Below, piece after piece: positions 1-14,434 of a stretch of 64,000 nt of DNA. The stretch's first letter is position 1; each line of letters opens with the position of its first letter. The notes under the pieces were generated by a model that saw only the letters and a list, made by a program, of their open reading frames with translations, made no database searches and was not told the DNA's origin. Origin of the DNA: Xanthomonas sp. NCPPB 1128 (lineage in GTDB: Bacteria > Pseudomonadota > Gammaproteobacteria > Xanthomonadales > Xanthomonadaceae); NCBI RefSeq assembly GCF_001043115.1, contig NZ_LFME01000025.1, forward strand, positions 1-64,000, written 5' to 3'. The translations under genes and the position numbers were made by a program.

Positions 1-337
1 CTACGATGCAAGCTCGAAGCTTTAGGAGCGACTGGACTTCCCGCACCTCCTCCGATGATCAGTCGGAAGACATGACACCTGTTTAGGGGCGTCACGTCCA
101 GATACAAGGAGCGGCTTCAGCCGCGACGGGCGTTACCGAGAACGCCCGTCGCGGCTGAAGCCGCTCCTACAGGACGATCTGCATCCGGCTTGATCGTGGC
201 GAAAGCGAATCGTTGCGGTGCCCGTCAGCCTCGACAGGCTTGCCGGGAAGGCGCGAGCAGTTCCTACGATTGCGACGAAAGCTCCAGCAACTCCATTGCA
301 GGAATACCTGATCAGACACGCCTGTCAGACGCGCCTG
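1..337. other. Intergenic region with one palindromic repeat
   Basis: I see no convincing gene here. Short open frames are arginine- or proline-rich and look like products of the high GC content. The only clear structure is the long perfect hairpin at 107-168, listed separately. The region lies downstream of ispH, which is transcribed towards it, so it may carry the end of that transcript. Confidence 0.6.
107..168. repeat. Perfect 28-bp palindromic repeat (dispersed family)
   Basis: Arm 107-134 begins AGGAGCGGCTTCAGCCGCGA. It is the exact reverse complement of 141-168, and the loop is 6 nt. It is the best-preserved member of a family also seen at 6021-6082, 6226-6287, 14349-14413 and 58581-58647, with half-copies elsewhere. 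All members are intergenic. It could act as a bidirectional transcript end or an mRNA-stabilising hairpin. There is no T tract, so a factor-independent terminator is not supported. Confidence 0.85.
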
Positions 338-1288
338 TTAGTCGACCAGGCGCAGCCGCAGTTCCTTGGGCAGCGCGAACACCATCGATTCCGGTTCGCC
401 GGCCAGTTCGGACACGCCATCGGCGCCGAGTTCGCGCAGCCGCGCGATCACCCCGTCCACCAGCACCTGCGGCGCCGAGGCGCCGGCGGTCAGGCCGACG
501 CGGCGCTTGCCGGCGATCCAGGCCGGGTCGATCTCGTCGGCGCCGTCGATCAGGTAGGACTCCACGCCGTCGCGCCGCGCCAGCTCGCTGAGCCGGTTGG
601 AATTGGAGCTGTTCGGCGAGCCGACCACCAGCACCAGGTCGCACTCCTTGGCCAGGTCGCGCACCGCGTCCTGACGGTTCTGGGTGGCGTAGCAGATATC
701 GTCGTTCTTCGGCCCTTGCATCGCCGGGTAGCGCGCGCGCAGCGCCTCGATGATGCCGCGGGTGTCGTCCACCGACAGCGTGGTCTGGGTGGTGTAGGCC
801 AGGTTCTCCGGCTGCTTCACGTCCAGCGTGGCGACCTGCTCGATGTCCTCGACCAGGTAGATGCGGCCGGTGCCGCACTCGCGGTCCCACTGCCCCATCG
901 TGCCTTCCACCTCGGGATGGCCGGCGTGGCCGATCAGCACCACGTCGCGGCCGGCGCGGCAGTGCCGGGCCACCTCGAAATGCACCTTGGTCACAAGCGG
1001 GCAGGTCGCGTCGAACACCTTCAAGCCACGCCGCTCGGCTTCCTGGCGCACCGCCTGGGCCACGCCGTGGGCGCTGAAGATCACCGTATTGCCGTCGGGC
1101 ACCTCGTCCAGTTCCTCGACGAAGATCGCGCCGCGCTGCTTGAGGTCGTCGACCACGAAGCGGTTGTGCACCACCTCGTGGCGCACGTAGATCGGCGCGC
1201 CCAGGGTTTCGATGGCGCGCTTGACGATCTCGATCGCGCGATCGACGCCGGCGCAGAAGCCGCGGGGGTTGGCGAGCAGGACATCCAT
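338..1288 (-). CDS. ispH: 4-hydroxy-3-methylbut-2-enyl diphosphate reductase
   Basis: This is the last enzyme of the MEP isoprenoid pathway. It reduces HMBPP to IPP and DMAPP with a 4Fe-4S cluster in the cytosol. The 316-residue protein starts [15 protein letters not shown], placing the first cluster cysteine at residue 12 as in characterised IspH. The blocks [22 protein letters not shown] and [14 protein letters not shown] are all present. The start at 1288 is chosen because the family begins at this M; an in-frame extension upstream is arginine-rich noise. It follows lspA on the same strand with a 56-bp gap, giving the common lspA-ispH arrangement. Confidence 0.97.
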   Translation of the reverse strand: MDVLLANPRGFCAGVDRAIEIVKRAIETLGAPIYVRHEVVHNRFVVDDLKQRGAIFVEELDEVPDGNTVIFSAHGVAQAVRQEAERRGLKVFDATCPLVTKVHFEVARHCRAGRDVVLIGHAGHPEVEGTMGQWDRECGTGRIYLVEDIEQVATLDVKQPENLAYTTQTTLSVDDTRGIIEALRARYPAMQGPKNDDICYATQNRQDAVRDLAKECDLVLVVGSPNSSNSNRLSELARRDGVESYLIDGADEIDPAWIAGKRRVGLTAGASAPQVLVDGVIARLRELGADGVSELAGEPESMVFALPKELRLRLVD

Positions 1289-1344
1289 AACTAGATCCGC
1301 CGGCCGCGGGGGGCCAAGCGCTTCGACAGGGAGAGTGGCACCGA

Positions 1345-1848
1345 TTATCCCGCTTTTCGCTTCGCCTTGCCGTCGAACACGCCGAACAGGGCGATGCCGA
1401 TGGCGCCGGCGACGATCGCCGAGTCGGCGATGTTGAACGAGGGCCAGTAGTGCTCGCCCACGTACCACTGGATGAAATCGACCACGTGGCCGTGCATCAG
1501 CCGGTCGATCACGTTGCCGATCGCCCCGCCGATTACCAGCGCGTACGGCAGCGCGCTACGCCACTCGCCGCGCGGAGTACGCGCCAGCCACCAGGCCAGC
1601 AGACCGCTGATGCCCACCGCCAACGCGGTGAAGAACCAGAGCTGCCAGCCGCCCGCCTGGCTCAGGAAACTGAACGCCGCACCGGTGTTGTAGGTCCGGT
1701 ACCAGTTCCAGAAACCGGGAATCACCGGCACCGCGGTGAACTCGGGCAGGCTGGACAGCACCCAGGCCTTGCTCCACTGGTCCAGGCCGATCACCACGGC
1801 CGACAGCAGCAGCCAGATCAGGGCGGAGGGGTTGGGTCGTGCGGTCAT
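1345..1848 (-). CDS. lspA: Lipoprotein signal peptidase II
   Basis: This inner-membrane aspartyl protease cleaves the signal peptide of diacylglyceryl-modified prolipoproteins. The 167-residue protein has four hydrophobic segments. The conserved blocks are GLDQWSKAW near the N-terminus, NTGAAFS, GNVIDRL (first catalytic Asp) and FNIADSAI (second catalytic Asp). Its length is normal for the family. It sits between ileS (108 bp upstream) and ispH on the minus strand, so cotranscription is likely. Confidence 0.97.
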   Translation of the reverse strand: MTARPNPSALIWLLLSAVVIGLDQWSKAWVLSSLPEFTAVPVIPGFWNWYRTYNTGAAFSFLSQAGGWQLWFFTALAVGISGLLAWWLARTPRGEWRSALPYALVIGGAIGNVIDRLMHGHVVDFIQWYVGEHYWPSFNIADSAIVAGAIGIALFGVFDGKAKRKAG

Positions 1849-1956
1849 GCGGGAAATCCGCCTTGGGCGAAGGAAGAAAGAAGGACGGCCGGCGCCGCAG
1901 TCACGGCGCCGCCGCTGGCCCCGGCGACGCGCAGGCCGCGCTGCCGGGGACGAAAC

Positions 1957-4788
1957 TCAGAACCAGCGGCGCTCCTCGCCCGGTCCTTCGATGTTGCTGA
2001 CGCAGCGGCCGCACAGCTCCGGGTGCGCCGGGTCGGCGCCGACATCGGCGCGGTAGTGCCAGCAACGCACGCACTTCGGCTTCTCGGTGGCCTGGGCGCT
2101 GACGAAGATCTCGTCGGTCGTGGCCTCTCGCACCACCACGTCGCCGCTGATGAACAGGAAGCGCAGTTCCTCCTGCAGCGGCTGCAGCTTCGCCGCGGTG
2201 GCGGCGTCGGCGGCGACGGTGATCTCCGCCTCCAGCGCCGCGCCGATCACGCCGTTGCCGCGCATCGGCTCCAGCACCTTGGCCACCTGCTCGCGCAGCG
2301 CCAGCAGCTGCTCGAAGTCGGCCGCGCTCAGCGCCGCGTCCTCCGGCAGCGGCGCCAGGCCTTCATACCAGGTCGCGAACAGCACGTTGCCCAGGTGCGC
2401 GCCCGGCAGGTAGCCCCACAGTTCGTCGGCGGTGAAGCTCAGGATCGGCGCGATCCAGCGCACGAAGGCCTCGGCCACATGGAACATCGCGGTCTGCGCC
2501 GAACGCCGGCCGAGCGAGTCCTCGGCCATCGTGTACAGCCGGTCCTTGGTCACGTCCAGGTACAGCGAACCCAGGTCCACGCTGCAGAAGTTCAGCAGCG
2601 CCTGCACGATGGCGGCGAAGTCGTAGCGCGCGTAGGCGGCCTTGATCTGCTCCTGCACCTCGTAGGCGCGGTGCACGATCCAGCGGTCCAGCGCCACCAG
2701 CTCCGGCAGCGGCCGCAGGTGCACGGCCGGGTTGAAGCCGTGCAGGTTGCCGAGCAGGAAGCGCGCGGTGTTGCGCAGGCGCCGGTAGGCGTCGGCATTG
2801 CGCTTGAGGATCTCCTGCGACAGCGACATCTCGTTGCTGTAGTCGGCCGAGGCGATCCACAGGCGCAGGATGTCCGCGCCCAGCGTCTTCATGATGTCCT
2901 GCGGCTCGATGCCGTTGCCCAGCGACTTGGACATCTTGCGGCCGTGCTCGTCCACGGTGAAGCCGTGGGTCAGGCACTGCCGGTAGGGCGCCGCATGGTC
3001 CAGCGCCACGCCGGTCAGCAGCGAGGACTGGAACCAGCCGCGGTGCTGGTCGGAGCCTTCCAGGTACAGGTCGGCCGGCTTGGGCAGGCCGCGCTCGGTC
3101 AGGACCGCCTCGTGGGTGACGCCGGAATCGAACCAGACATCGAGGATGTCGGTGATCTTGTCGTAGTCGGCGGCCTCCTCGCCGAGCAGGTCGGCAGCGT
3201 CGAGCGTGTACCACACGTCCACCCCGCCCTCCTCGACCCGGTCGGCGACCTGGCGCATCAGCTCGGTGCTGCGCGGATGCGGCTCGCCGGTCTCGCGATG
3301 CACGAACAGCGCGATCGGCACGCCCCAGGTGCGCTGGCGCGAGATCGTCCAGTCCGGGCGCCCGGCGACCATGCCGGCGATGCGCGCCTGGCCCCAGGCC
3401 GGGTACCAGTGCACGCCCTCGATCGCCTTGAGCGCGTCGGCGCGCAGGTTGGCCTGCTCCATCGAGATGAACCACTGCGGCGTGGCGCGGAACGCGATCG
3501 GGGTCTTGTGCCGCCAGCAATGCGGGTAGCTGTGGACCATGCTGGCGCGCGCCAGCAGCAGCCCGCGCGCGGCCAGCAGGTCGGCGATGACGTCGTTGGC
3601 CTTCCAGATGTGCAGGCCGGCCAGTTCGGTGCCGTCGACCGCGGGGGTCGACGGCAGGTACACGCCGCGCGCATCCACCGGGTTGATCTGCGCGGCGCCG
3701 TAGCGCTCCAGCAGCCCGTATGGCTTGACCGCCGCGTAGTCCTCCTGGCCGTGGCCGGGCGCGGTGTGCACCGCGCCGGTGCCGTCGGTGTCGGAGACGT
3801 GGTCGCCGAGGATCACCGGCACGTCGCGCTCGGCATAGAACGGATGCGCCAGCACCTGGTGTTCCAGCGCCGCGCCGGCGACGCGGCCGTGCACCACCAC
3901 CTCATCGACGCCGTAGCGCTGCAGCGCGCGCTCGGCCAGCGCATCGGCCAGCACCAGCCAGCGGCGGCGGCCGTCGCGGGCCGGGCCTTCGACCAGCGCA
4001 TAGACCAGTTCTGGCCCCAGCGACACCGCCAGCGAGGCCGGCAACGTCCACGGCGTGGTGGTCCAGATCGGCACCGCCACGTCGGCGCCCTCCGGCAGGG
4101 TCGCGCCGAACGCAGCGGCCAGCGCCGCGCCGTCGCGCGCCGGATAGGCCACGTCCACCGTCGGCGACTGCTTGTCGGCGTACTCGATCTCGGCCTCGGC
4201 CAGCGCCGAGCCGCAGTCGAAGCACCAGTGCACCGGCTTCACGCCGCGGGTCAGGTGGCCATTCTCGACGATCCTGGCCAGCGCGCGGATCTCGTTGGCC
4301 TCGAAATGGAAGTCCAGCGTGCGGTACGGGTTGTCCCAGTCGCCGATCACGCCCAGGCGCTTGAAGTCGCGGCGCTGGATGTCGATCTGTTCGTTGGCGT
4401 ACTCGCGGCACTTCTGCCGGAACTGCTCCGCGTCCAGCTTGACCCCGACCTTGCCGAACTTCTTCTCGATCGCGATCTCGATCGGCAGGCCGTGGCAGTC
4501 CCAGCCCGGGATGTACGGCGCATCGTAGCCGGACAGGTACTTGGACTTGACGATGATGTCCTTGAGGATCTTGTTGACCGCATGCCCGAGGTGGATCGCG
4601 CCGTTGGCATACGGCGGGCCGTCGTGCAGCACGAACAGCGGCCGGCCCTGGGCGTTGTCGCGCAGCTTCGTATACAGGCCCTCGTTCTCCCAGCGCGCCA
4701 GGATGTCCGGCTCGCGCTTGGGCAGGTCGCCGCGCATCGGGAACTCGGTCGCCGGCAGATGGAGGGTGGCTTTGTAGTCCTGGGTCAC
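1957..4788 (-). CDS. ileS: Isoleucyl-tRNA synthetase
   Basis: This class I aminoacyl-tRNA synthetase charges tRNA-Ile. It has 943 residues, as in other proteobacterial IleS. The ATP-binding HIGH-type motif appears as HLGH within [16 protein letters not shown] and the KMSKS loop as [10 protein letters not shown]. An editing domain lies between them. The C-terminus has a zinc-finger-like Cys pattern (CVRCW ... CGRC). Translation starts at GTG (4786-4788, [12 protein letters not shown]), six bases after the ribF stop, so it is probably coupled to ribF. Confidence 0.98.
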   Translation of the reverse strand: MTQDYKATLHLPATEFPMRGDLPKREPDILARWENEGLYTKLRDNAQGRPLFVLHDGPPYANGAIHLGHAVNKILKDIIVKSKYLSGYDAPYIPGWDCHGLPIEIAIEKKFGKVGVKLDAEQFRQKCREYANEQIDIQRRDFKRLGVIGDWDNPYRTLDFHFEANEIRALARIVENGHLTRGVKPVHWCFDCGSALAEAEIEYADKQSPTVDVAYPARDGAALAAAFGATLPEGADVAVPIWTTTPWTLPASLAVSLGPELVYALVEGPARDGRRRWLVLADALAERALQRYGVDEVVVHGRVAGAALEHQVLAHPFYAERDVPVILGDHVSDTDGTGAVHTAPGHGQEDYAAVKPYGLLERYGAAQINPVDARGVYLPSTPAVDGTELAGLHIWKANDVIADLLAARGLLLARASMVHSYPHCWRHKTPIAFRATPQWFISMEQANLRADALKAIEGVHWYPAWGQARIAGMVAGRPDWTISRQRTWGVPIALFVHRETGEPHPRSTELMRQVADRVEEGGVDVWYTLDAADLLGEEAADYDKITDILDVWFDSGVTHEAVLTERGLPKPADLYLEGSDQHRGWFQSSLLTGVALDHAAPYRQCLTHGFTVDEHGRKMSKSLGNGIEPQDIMKTLGADILRLWIASADYSNEMSLSQEILKRNADAYRRLRNTARFLLGNLHGFNPAVHLRPLPELVALDRWIVHRAYEVQEQIKAAYARYDFAAIVQALLNFCSVDLGSLYLDVTKDRLYTMAEDSLGRRSAQTAMFHVAEAFVRWIAPILSFTADELWGYLPGAHLGNVLFATWYEGLAPLPEDAALSAADFEQLLALREQVAKVLEPMRGNGVIGAALEAEITVAADAATAAKLQPLQEELRFLFISGDVVVREATTDEIFVSAQATEKPKCVRCWHYRADVGADPAHPELCGRCVSNIEGPGEERRWF

Positions 4789-4794
4789 GGGCAG

Positions 4795-5793
4795 TTACCG
4801 GTCGGTGGTCTTCAGGGGGAGGTCCGCGCGCAGGGCGGCGGACACGGGCGGCAGACCCGTGGCGGCCGGCGCGGCGAGCAGTTGCCGCGCCAGCGCGGCG
4901 TCGCGGTGCATCTGCGCGGTCAGCGCCGGCAGATCGGCAAAGGTTTCCTCGTCGCGCAGCTTGGCGACGAACTCCACCTCGATGTGGCGACCGTACAGGT
5001 CGCCCTGGAAATCGAACAGGTGCGCTTCCAGCAGCGGCTCCACGCCCTGCACGGTCGGGCGGGTGCCGAAGCTGGACACCGACGGCCACGGCTGCGCCGC
5101 CACCCCGTGCACCCAGGTGGCATAGATGCCGGACAGCGCCGGGGTGCGGGCGAAGCGCAGGTTGGCGGTGGGATAGCCGAGCGTGCGCCCGAGCTGCTTG
5201 CCGCGCACCACGCGGCCGCCGCTCGCATAGGGGCGGCCGAGCAGTTCCGCCGCATGGGCGAACTCGCCGGCCACCAGCAGCTCGCGGATGCGGGTGCTGG
5301 AGATGCGTTCCTCGCGCAGGTGCACCGGCGCGATCTCGTCGGCGGCGAAGCCGTACTGGCCGCCCAGCGCGCGCAGCAGCGCGATGTCGCCGCCACGCTT
5401 GTGGCCGAAGCGGAACGCCGGGCCGATCCAGACCTCGCGCGCACGCAGGCGCTCGACCAGCACGCGCTGCACGAAGTCCTCCGCGCTCATCGAGGCCATG
5501 CGCCGGTCGAAGCGCAGCAGGCCGACGCTGTCGATGCCGAGCCGATGCAGGCCTTGCACCTTGGCGCGGGCCAGGGTCAGCCGCGGCGGCGGCGCGACCG
5601 GGGCGAAGAACTCGCGCGGCAGCGGCTCGAAGCTCAGCGCCACCGCCGGCACGTCTGCGGCGCGCGCGCGCGCGATCGCCTGCCGCACCAGCGCGCGGTG
5701 GCCCAGGTGCAGGCCATCGAAGGCGCCGATGCAGACCACGCTTCCCTGCGGGAACAGGGTCCCGCCCTCGACGTCTCTAAACAGCCTGCTCAT
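4795..5793 (-). CDS. ribF: Bifunctional riboflavin kinase/FAD synthetase
   Basis: It converts riboflavin to FMN and then FAD. The 332-residue protein has the N-terminal nucleotidyltransferase motif CIGAFDGLHLGHRALV and the C-terminal riboflavin kinase motif RTLGYPTANL, followed by GDLYGRHIEVEF and LRDEETF. The start at 5793 (MSRLFRDVEGG) is chosen because the frame upstream runs into the GGGACCC repeat tract and has no family similarity. The order ribF-ileS-lspA-ispH is conserved in many proteobacteria, and the 6-bp gap to ileS indicates an operon. Confidence 0.96.
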   Translation of the reverse strand: MSRLFRDVEGGTLFPQGSVVCIGAFDGLHLGHRALVRQAIARARAADVPAVALSFEPLPREFFAPVAPPPRLTLARAKVQGLHRLGIDSVGLLRFDRRMASMSAEDFVQRVLVERLRAREVWIGPAFRFGHKRGGDIALLRALGGQYGFAADEIAPVHLREERISSTRIRELLVAGEFAHAAELLGRPYASGGRVVRGKQLGRTLGYPTANLRFARTPALSGIYATWVHGVAAQPWPSVSSFGTRPTVQGVEPLLEAHLFDFQGDLYGRHIEVEFVAKLRDEETFADLPALTAQMHRDAALARQLLAAPAATGLPPVSAALRADLPLKTTDR

Positions 5794-5910
5794 TCCTCGG
5801 TCCGAAGCGCCGACGCAGGAGGCGCCGGTCGGTGATGCGTAACCGTCGAGTATAGCGGGTGGGGCCACAGCCCGGGACTCGGGTTCGGCCCCCGGCCCGC
5901 TCCCGCCCTC

Positions 5911-5950
5911 GGGACCCGGGACCCGGGACCCGGGACCCGGGACCCGGGAC
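5911..5950. repeat. GGGACCC 7-mer tract
   Basis: About 5.7 uninterrupted copies of a 7-base unit GGGACCC lie between ribF and murJ. The unit is a one-step variant of the GGGATTC 7-mer seen at 6121-6155, 9509-9540, 23745-23790 and 27003-27075. Tandem short units of this kind expand and contract by slippage. Confidence 0.9.
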
Positions 5951-5951
5951 G

Positions 5952-6330
5952 GCAGCATCGGCGTCCGAAGCCAAATCGCTGCCAAGCGATCCGGCAAAAA
6001 ACAGAGTGGTCGTTTTTTGCGGGAGGGGCTTCAGCCCCGACGGGCTTTCCCGGGAAAGCCCGTCGGGACTGAAGTCCCTCCCACAGTGCAGTCGCAACCG
6101 CCGTGCACTCGCGGAACATCCCGGGATTCGGGATTCGGGATTCGGGATTCGGGACTGCAGCATTGGCGTCCGGAGCCAAACCGCTGGCAAACGATCCGGC
6201 AAAAAACAGAGTGGTCGTTTTTTGTGGGAGGGGCTTCAGCCCCGACGGGCCTTCCCGGGAAAGCCCGTCGGGACTGAAGTCCCTCCCACAGTGCAATCGC
6301 AACCGCCGCGCACTCGCGGAACATCCCGGG
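5952..6330. repeat. Tandem duplication of a 174-bp unit containing a palindrome
   Basis: Two copies, 5952-6125 and 6157-6330, repeat with a period of 205 bp. Each carries the same blocks in the same order: GCAGCATCGGCGTCCG (one base differs), GATCCGGCAAAAAACAGAGT, a long hairpin of the GGGAGGGGCTTCAGCCCCGA type, CACAGTGCA, and CACTCGCGGAACATCCCGGG. They differ at a few positions, so the duplication is not brand new. A GGGATTC tract (6125-6155) separates the copies. The whole lies between the convergently placed end of murJ and the start of ribF. Confidence 0.9.
6121..6155. repeat. GGGATTC 7-mer tract
   Basis: About 4.5 copies of GGGATTC in direct repeat separate the two copies of the 174-bp unit. 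It is one of several such tracts in this window, all intergenic. Confidence 0.9.
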
Positions 6331-6349
6331 TCCCGGGTCCCGGCCCTTC

Positions 6350-7957
6350 TCAACTCTCGCGCAGATCCCGCGGCCGGAAGCCCAGCGCCAGCAAGGCAAC
6401 CAGGTACACCGCGCCGCCGCCGCCCACCAGCAACAGCAGGCTGCCGATGCGGTGCCACTTGTCCATGGTGGTGAACGCCGGCAGCCAGTGCAGGCCCAGC
6501 GCCAGCACCGCGGCCATCGCCGCGCAGGCCACGCCCAGCCGCAGCAGATAGCCGCCCCAGCCCGGCTTGGGCTGATAGACCTGGTCGCGGCGCAGCCAGC
6601 GCCACAGCAGCGACAGGTTGAGGTAGCTGGCGACCGCGCTGGCCAAACCCAGCGCCAGGTGCAGGCCCGGCACCGCCTCCAGCGCCGCGCGCACGCCCTG
6701 GGCGCGCAGTTCCGCCGGCACCCACAACTGGTACAGGATCGCCAGGAACAACAGGTTCAGCACCATGTTGGCGACCAGCGCGGCGACGCCGGCGCGCACC
6801 GGCGTGCGCGTGTCCTGGCGCGAGTAGAACGCCGGCAGCAGCACCTTGAGCAGGGCGAACGCCGGCAGGCCGAAGCTCAGCCCGAACACCGACATCGCCG
6901 CCATGCGCGTGTCGAAGGCGGTGAACTTGCCGTACTGGAACAGGGTCGCCACCAGCGGCTGGCTCAGCAGCATCAGCCCCAGCATCGCCGGCACCGCGAT
7001 CAGCAAGGTGGTACGCAAGCCCCAGTCCAGCGCACTGGAGAACCCGGCGCGGTCGGTCTTGACGTGGTGCCGCGACAGCGCCGGCAGGATCACCGTGCCC
7101 AGGGCCACGCCGAACACGCCCAGCGGCAGCTCCAGGAAGCGGTCGGCCTGCGACAGCCAGCTCTGCGAGCCGGCGTACAGGAACGAGGCGATCACCGTAT
7201 CCAGCAGCAGGTTGATCTGCGCGATCGAGGAGCCGAACAGGGTCGGCACCATCAGGGTCAGCACCCGGCGTACGTCCGGGTGCTGCCAGCCCCAGCGCGG
7301 CAGGGTCAGCAGGTCGATGCCGCGCAAGGCCGGCAGCTGGAACAGCAGCTGCAGCACGCCGGCCACCAGCACCGCCCAGCCCATCGCCAGGATCGGCACC
7401 TGCAGCCGCGGCGCCAGCCACAGCGCGCCGGCGATCATGCACAGGTTGAGGATCACCGGGGTCAACGCCGGCAGGCCGAAACGGTGGAAACTGTTGAGCG
7501 CACCGCCAGCCAACGCGGTCAGCGACACGAACAGCAGGAACGGAAAGGTCAGCCGCAGCAGGTCGACGATCAGCCCGAACTTGGCCGGATCGTCGCTGGC
7601 GCCGGGATTGAACAGCAGCGCCACCTGCGGGGTGAAGATCAGCCCCAGTGCGGTGACCAGCAGCAGCACCCCGCCCAGGGTGCCGGACACCCGCGACATC
7701 AGCGCGCGCAGGTCGGCGTGCGGGCGGGTCTCCTTCACTTCGGTGAACACCGGCACGAAGGCCGTGGCGAACGAGCCCTCCGCGAACAGCCGGCGCAGGA
7801 AGTTGGGAATGCGGAACGCCACCCAGAACGCGTCGGTGGTGGCGTTGGCGCCGAAGGAAATGGTGATGGCCTGGTCGCGCACCAGACCCAGCACGCGCGA
7901 GACCATGGTCATGCTGCTGAAGGAGAGCAGCCCGCGGAGCATGCGCGGCGCACTCAT
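6350..7957 (-). CDS. murJ: Lipid II flippase
   Basis: MurJ (MviN) is an inner-membrane MOP-superfamily flippase that moves lipid II outward for peptidoglycan synthesis. The protein has 535 residues and about 14 hydrophobic segments. The N-terminal signature MVSRVLGLVRDQAI is followed by FGANATTDAFWVAFRIPNFL and RRLFAEGSFATAFVPVF, typical of the family. The ATG start at 7957 is 101 bp from the divergent rpsT start. The ribF start lies about 560 bp downstream beyond a repeat block, so transcription may be separate. Confidence 0.96.
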   Translation of the reverse strand: MSAPRMLRGLLSFSSMTMVSRVLGLVRDQAITISFGANATTDAFWVAFRIPNFLRRLFAEGSFATAFVPVFTEVKETRPHADLRALMSRVSGTLGGVLLLVTALGLIFTPQVALLFNPGASDDPAKFGLIVDLLRLTFPFLLFVSLTALAGGALNSFHRFGLPALTPVILNLCMIAGALWLAPRLQVPILAMGWAVLVAGVLQLLFQLPALRGIDLLTLPRWGWQHPDVRRVLTLMVPTLFGSSIAQINLLLDTVIASFLYAGSQSWLSQADRFLELPLGVFGVALGTVILPALSRHHVKTDRAGFSSALDWGLRTTLLIAVPAMLGLMLLSQPLVATLFQYGKFTAFDTRMAAMSVFGLSFGLPAFALLKVLLPAFYSRQDTRTPVRAGVAALVANMVLNLLFLAILYQLWVPAELRAQGVRAALEAVPGLHLALGLASAVASYLNLSLLWRWLRRDQVYQPKPGWGGYLLRLGVACAAMAAVLALGLHWLPAFTTMDKWHRIGSLLLLVGGGGAVYLVALLALGFRPRDLRES

Positions 7958-7981
7958 GCGGCGGCCCTCTTGACAATTGAC

Positions 7982-8010
7982 TTGACGCGAATATTCGGAC
8001 GCTTCATACT
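7982..8010 (+). promoter_or_regulatory. Putative sigma-70 promoter of rpsT
   Basis: TTGACG at 7982-7987 and CATACT at 8005-8010 are separated by 17 bases in an AT-richer stretch just ahead of rpsT. The initiation point would fall near 8017, giving a leader of about 40 bases. This is a sequence match only. Confidence 0.55.
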
Positions 8011-8058
8011 CTCCCGCTTGTTTTTATCCACCACACAGCTTTCCAGGAAACCACCACC

Positions 8059-8331
8059 GTGGCCAATATCAAGTCCGCCAAGAAGCGCGCCAAGCAGACC
8101 GTCGTGCGCAACGCGCGCAACACGGCTCAGCGTTCGATGCTGCGCACCGCCGTCAAGAAGGTCATCAAGGCCCTGGACGCCAACGACGCAGCCGGCGCCG
8201 AAGCCGCTTTCGCCATCGCCCAGCCGATCCTCGACCGTTTCAGCTCGCGTGGCCTGATCCACAAGAACAAGGCTGCCCGTCACAAGAGCCGCCTGAGCGC
8301 CCGCATCAAGGCGATCAAGACCGCCGCCTGA
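8059..8331 (+). CDS. rpsT: 30S ribosomal protein S20
   Basis: This is a primary 16S-rRNA-binding protein of the small subunit. The 90-residue basic protein starts at GTG and reads [20 protein letters not shown], the family signature, with a lysine-rich helical remainder. The GTG start is normal for rpsT in many proteobacteria, where it contributes to autogenous control of translation. It is monocistronic: divergent from murJ, with a strong terminator 50 bp downstream. Confidence 0.98.
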   Translation: MANIKSAKKRAKQTVVRNARNTAQRSMLRTAVKKVIKALDANDAAGAEAAFAIAQPILDRFSSRGLIHKNKAARHKSRLSARIKAIKTAA

Positions 8332-8376
8332 TCGGCTGCCGTCGACGCCGGGAGCGCCCGCGCTTCCGGCAGCACC

Positions 8377-8408
8377 ACGAAAAAGCCCGGCCTCGGCCGG
8401 GTTTTTCG
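8377..8408. terminator. Bidirectional terminator between rpsT and obgE
   Basis: An A tract precedes the 7-bp stem CCCGGCC/GGCCGGG (8386-8392 with 8395-8401), which is followed by TTTTT. Since both flanks carry A/T tracts, the same hairpin can end rpsT on the plus strand and obgE on the minus strand. This fits the convergent genes. Confidence 0.9.
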
Positions 8409-8452
8409 TGTGCGCATCATCCCGCCATGCGCGCCGCGGTACGGCGCAGCGC

Positions 8453-10329
<1,877 letters not shown>

Positions 10330-10395
10330 GACCAGACTTCCTCTGTAGTTATTGTGGTCGTTCCCGCCGTGCCGTTTCGGGCAGACAGGAGCGGA

Positions 10396-10425
10396 ATTGT
10401 AAGCCGCCGCGCGCGGCAGGGTCAA
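10396..10425 (-). promoter_or_regulatory. Putative sigma-70 promoter of rplU-rpmA
   Basis: On the minus strand TTGACC (10425-10420) is followed after 18 bases by TACAAT (10401-10396). A start near 10388 would give a leader of about 60 bases before rplU. This is a sequence match only. Confidence 0.55.
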
Positions 10426-10625
10426 GCCCACCCAGGCCCGGACTGTCAAGCCCCGCGGGCCGGCACGGCTGCCTGAACCAGCCAGCCGCTGGCGCCCGGC
10501 GGCGCTGGGATCTGCGGCAATTGCCCCCACCTGACAAGCTGGGTACGCTGATCGATTGCCGTCCCCTTTCCGCCCCCACACTGGCCAGCGGCACCGCCGC
10601 GGCCGGCACACTCCGGAATCTCTTC

Positions 10626-13630
<3,005 letters not shown>

Positions 13631-13631
<1 letters not shown>

Positions 13632-14038
13632 TGAGCAGCGAACACAAGATCCTGGCGCGCATCCCGATCAGCGTGCGCTGGCGCGACATGGACAGCATGG
13701 GCCACGTCAACAACGCCAAGTACATCTCCTACCTGGAAGAGGCGCGCGTGCGCTGGATGCTGGGCGTGGAGGGCGTGTCCATGAGCGACCGCATCGCCCC
13801 GGTGGTGGCGGCGACCAACGTCAACTACCGCGCGCCGATCGTGTGGCCCAACGACATCCTGGTCGAACTGTTCGTCGAGCGCCTGGGCACCAGCAGCGTG
13901 ACCATCGGCCACCGCATCGTCGACCAGCAGGACGAGAGCCGGCTGTACTCCGACGGCAACGTGGTGGTGGTGTGGATGGACACCCAGACCGGCAAGAGCG
14001 CGCCGCTGCCGGAGGCCGTGCGCAAGGCGTCGAGCTGA
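13631..14038 (+). CDS. Acyl-CoA thioesterase, 4-hydroxybenzoyl-CoA thioesterase (hot-dog) family
   Basis: This is a single hot-dog-fold protein of 135 residues. The motif RWRDMDSMGHVNNAKYISYLEEAR contains the catalytic Asp and the GHVNN block of the 4HBT/YbgC family, so hydrolysis of an acyl-CoA thioester in the cytosol is expected. The substrate is unknown. The ATG shares its A with the uvrA stop (TGATG), so translation is coupled to uvrA. A functional link with DNA repair is not evident. Confidence 0.85.
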
Positions 14039-14434
14039 CGCCTGCGCTTGCGCCGGGCATGGCCCGGCGCAAGGCAAACCATCGCGATACCGGCGGCGTT
14101 CGCGCTTGAATTCGCCGGCGCAGTGCGCGACCGCCCCGCGGCGCGCACCTAGTCAAGCACCTGCGCGCGCTGCACGTCCGCGTTACAGGCACCTCCCATA
14201 GCCCGCTTTTTGCAGCGCCGCAGCCCTTGTAGGAGTCAACTGTCGTGCAGCGCGCGACGCGCGAGACGGTGTGCGCTTTCCGATGGCGCAATGCGTCGGG
14301 ACTGAAGTCCCTCCCACAGTGCACCCGGCGGGCTCGCCGCAAGCGCCTGTAGGAGCGGCTTCAGCCGCGACGCGCCTGCAGTGAATGCCTGTCGCGGCTG
14401 AAGCCGCTCCTACGAGGTACGAAGGAACTCTTCC
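14039..14434. other. Intergenic region with palindromic repeats
   Basis: No gene is supported. The region holds a half-copy of the palindromic family at 14293-14323 (GCGTCGGGACTGAAGTCCCT, then CCCACAGTGCA) and a full hairpin at 14349-14413. It separates convergent genes, the thioesterase on plus and the copper chaperone on minus. Confidence 0.7.
14349..14413. repeat. Palindromic repeat, 23-bp perfect arms
   Basis: GTAGGAGCGGCTTCAGCCGC plus GAC (14349-14371) is the exact reverse complement of 14391-14413, with a 19-nt loop. It is the same family as 107-168. It ends 21 bp before the stop of the copper chaperone gene, so it could mark the 3' end of both convergent transcripts. Confidence 0.88.

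Noticed and set aside
1450..5835. Very long plus-strand open frame opposite lspA, ileS and ribF
   Set aside because: It lies antisense to three certain genes, and its product is Arg/His/Gln/Ala-rich without any family motif. Such frames are expected opposite GC-rich genes.
5794..5997. N-terminal extension of ribF
   Set aside because: The in-frame codons translate the GGGACCC repeat tract and lack similarity; the family start is at 5793.
5911..6346. Possible CRISPR array
   Set aside because: The repeats are 7-mers or two long tandem copies, without regular 25-40 bp repeats and unique spacers, and no cas genes are present.
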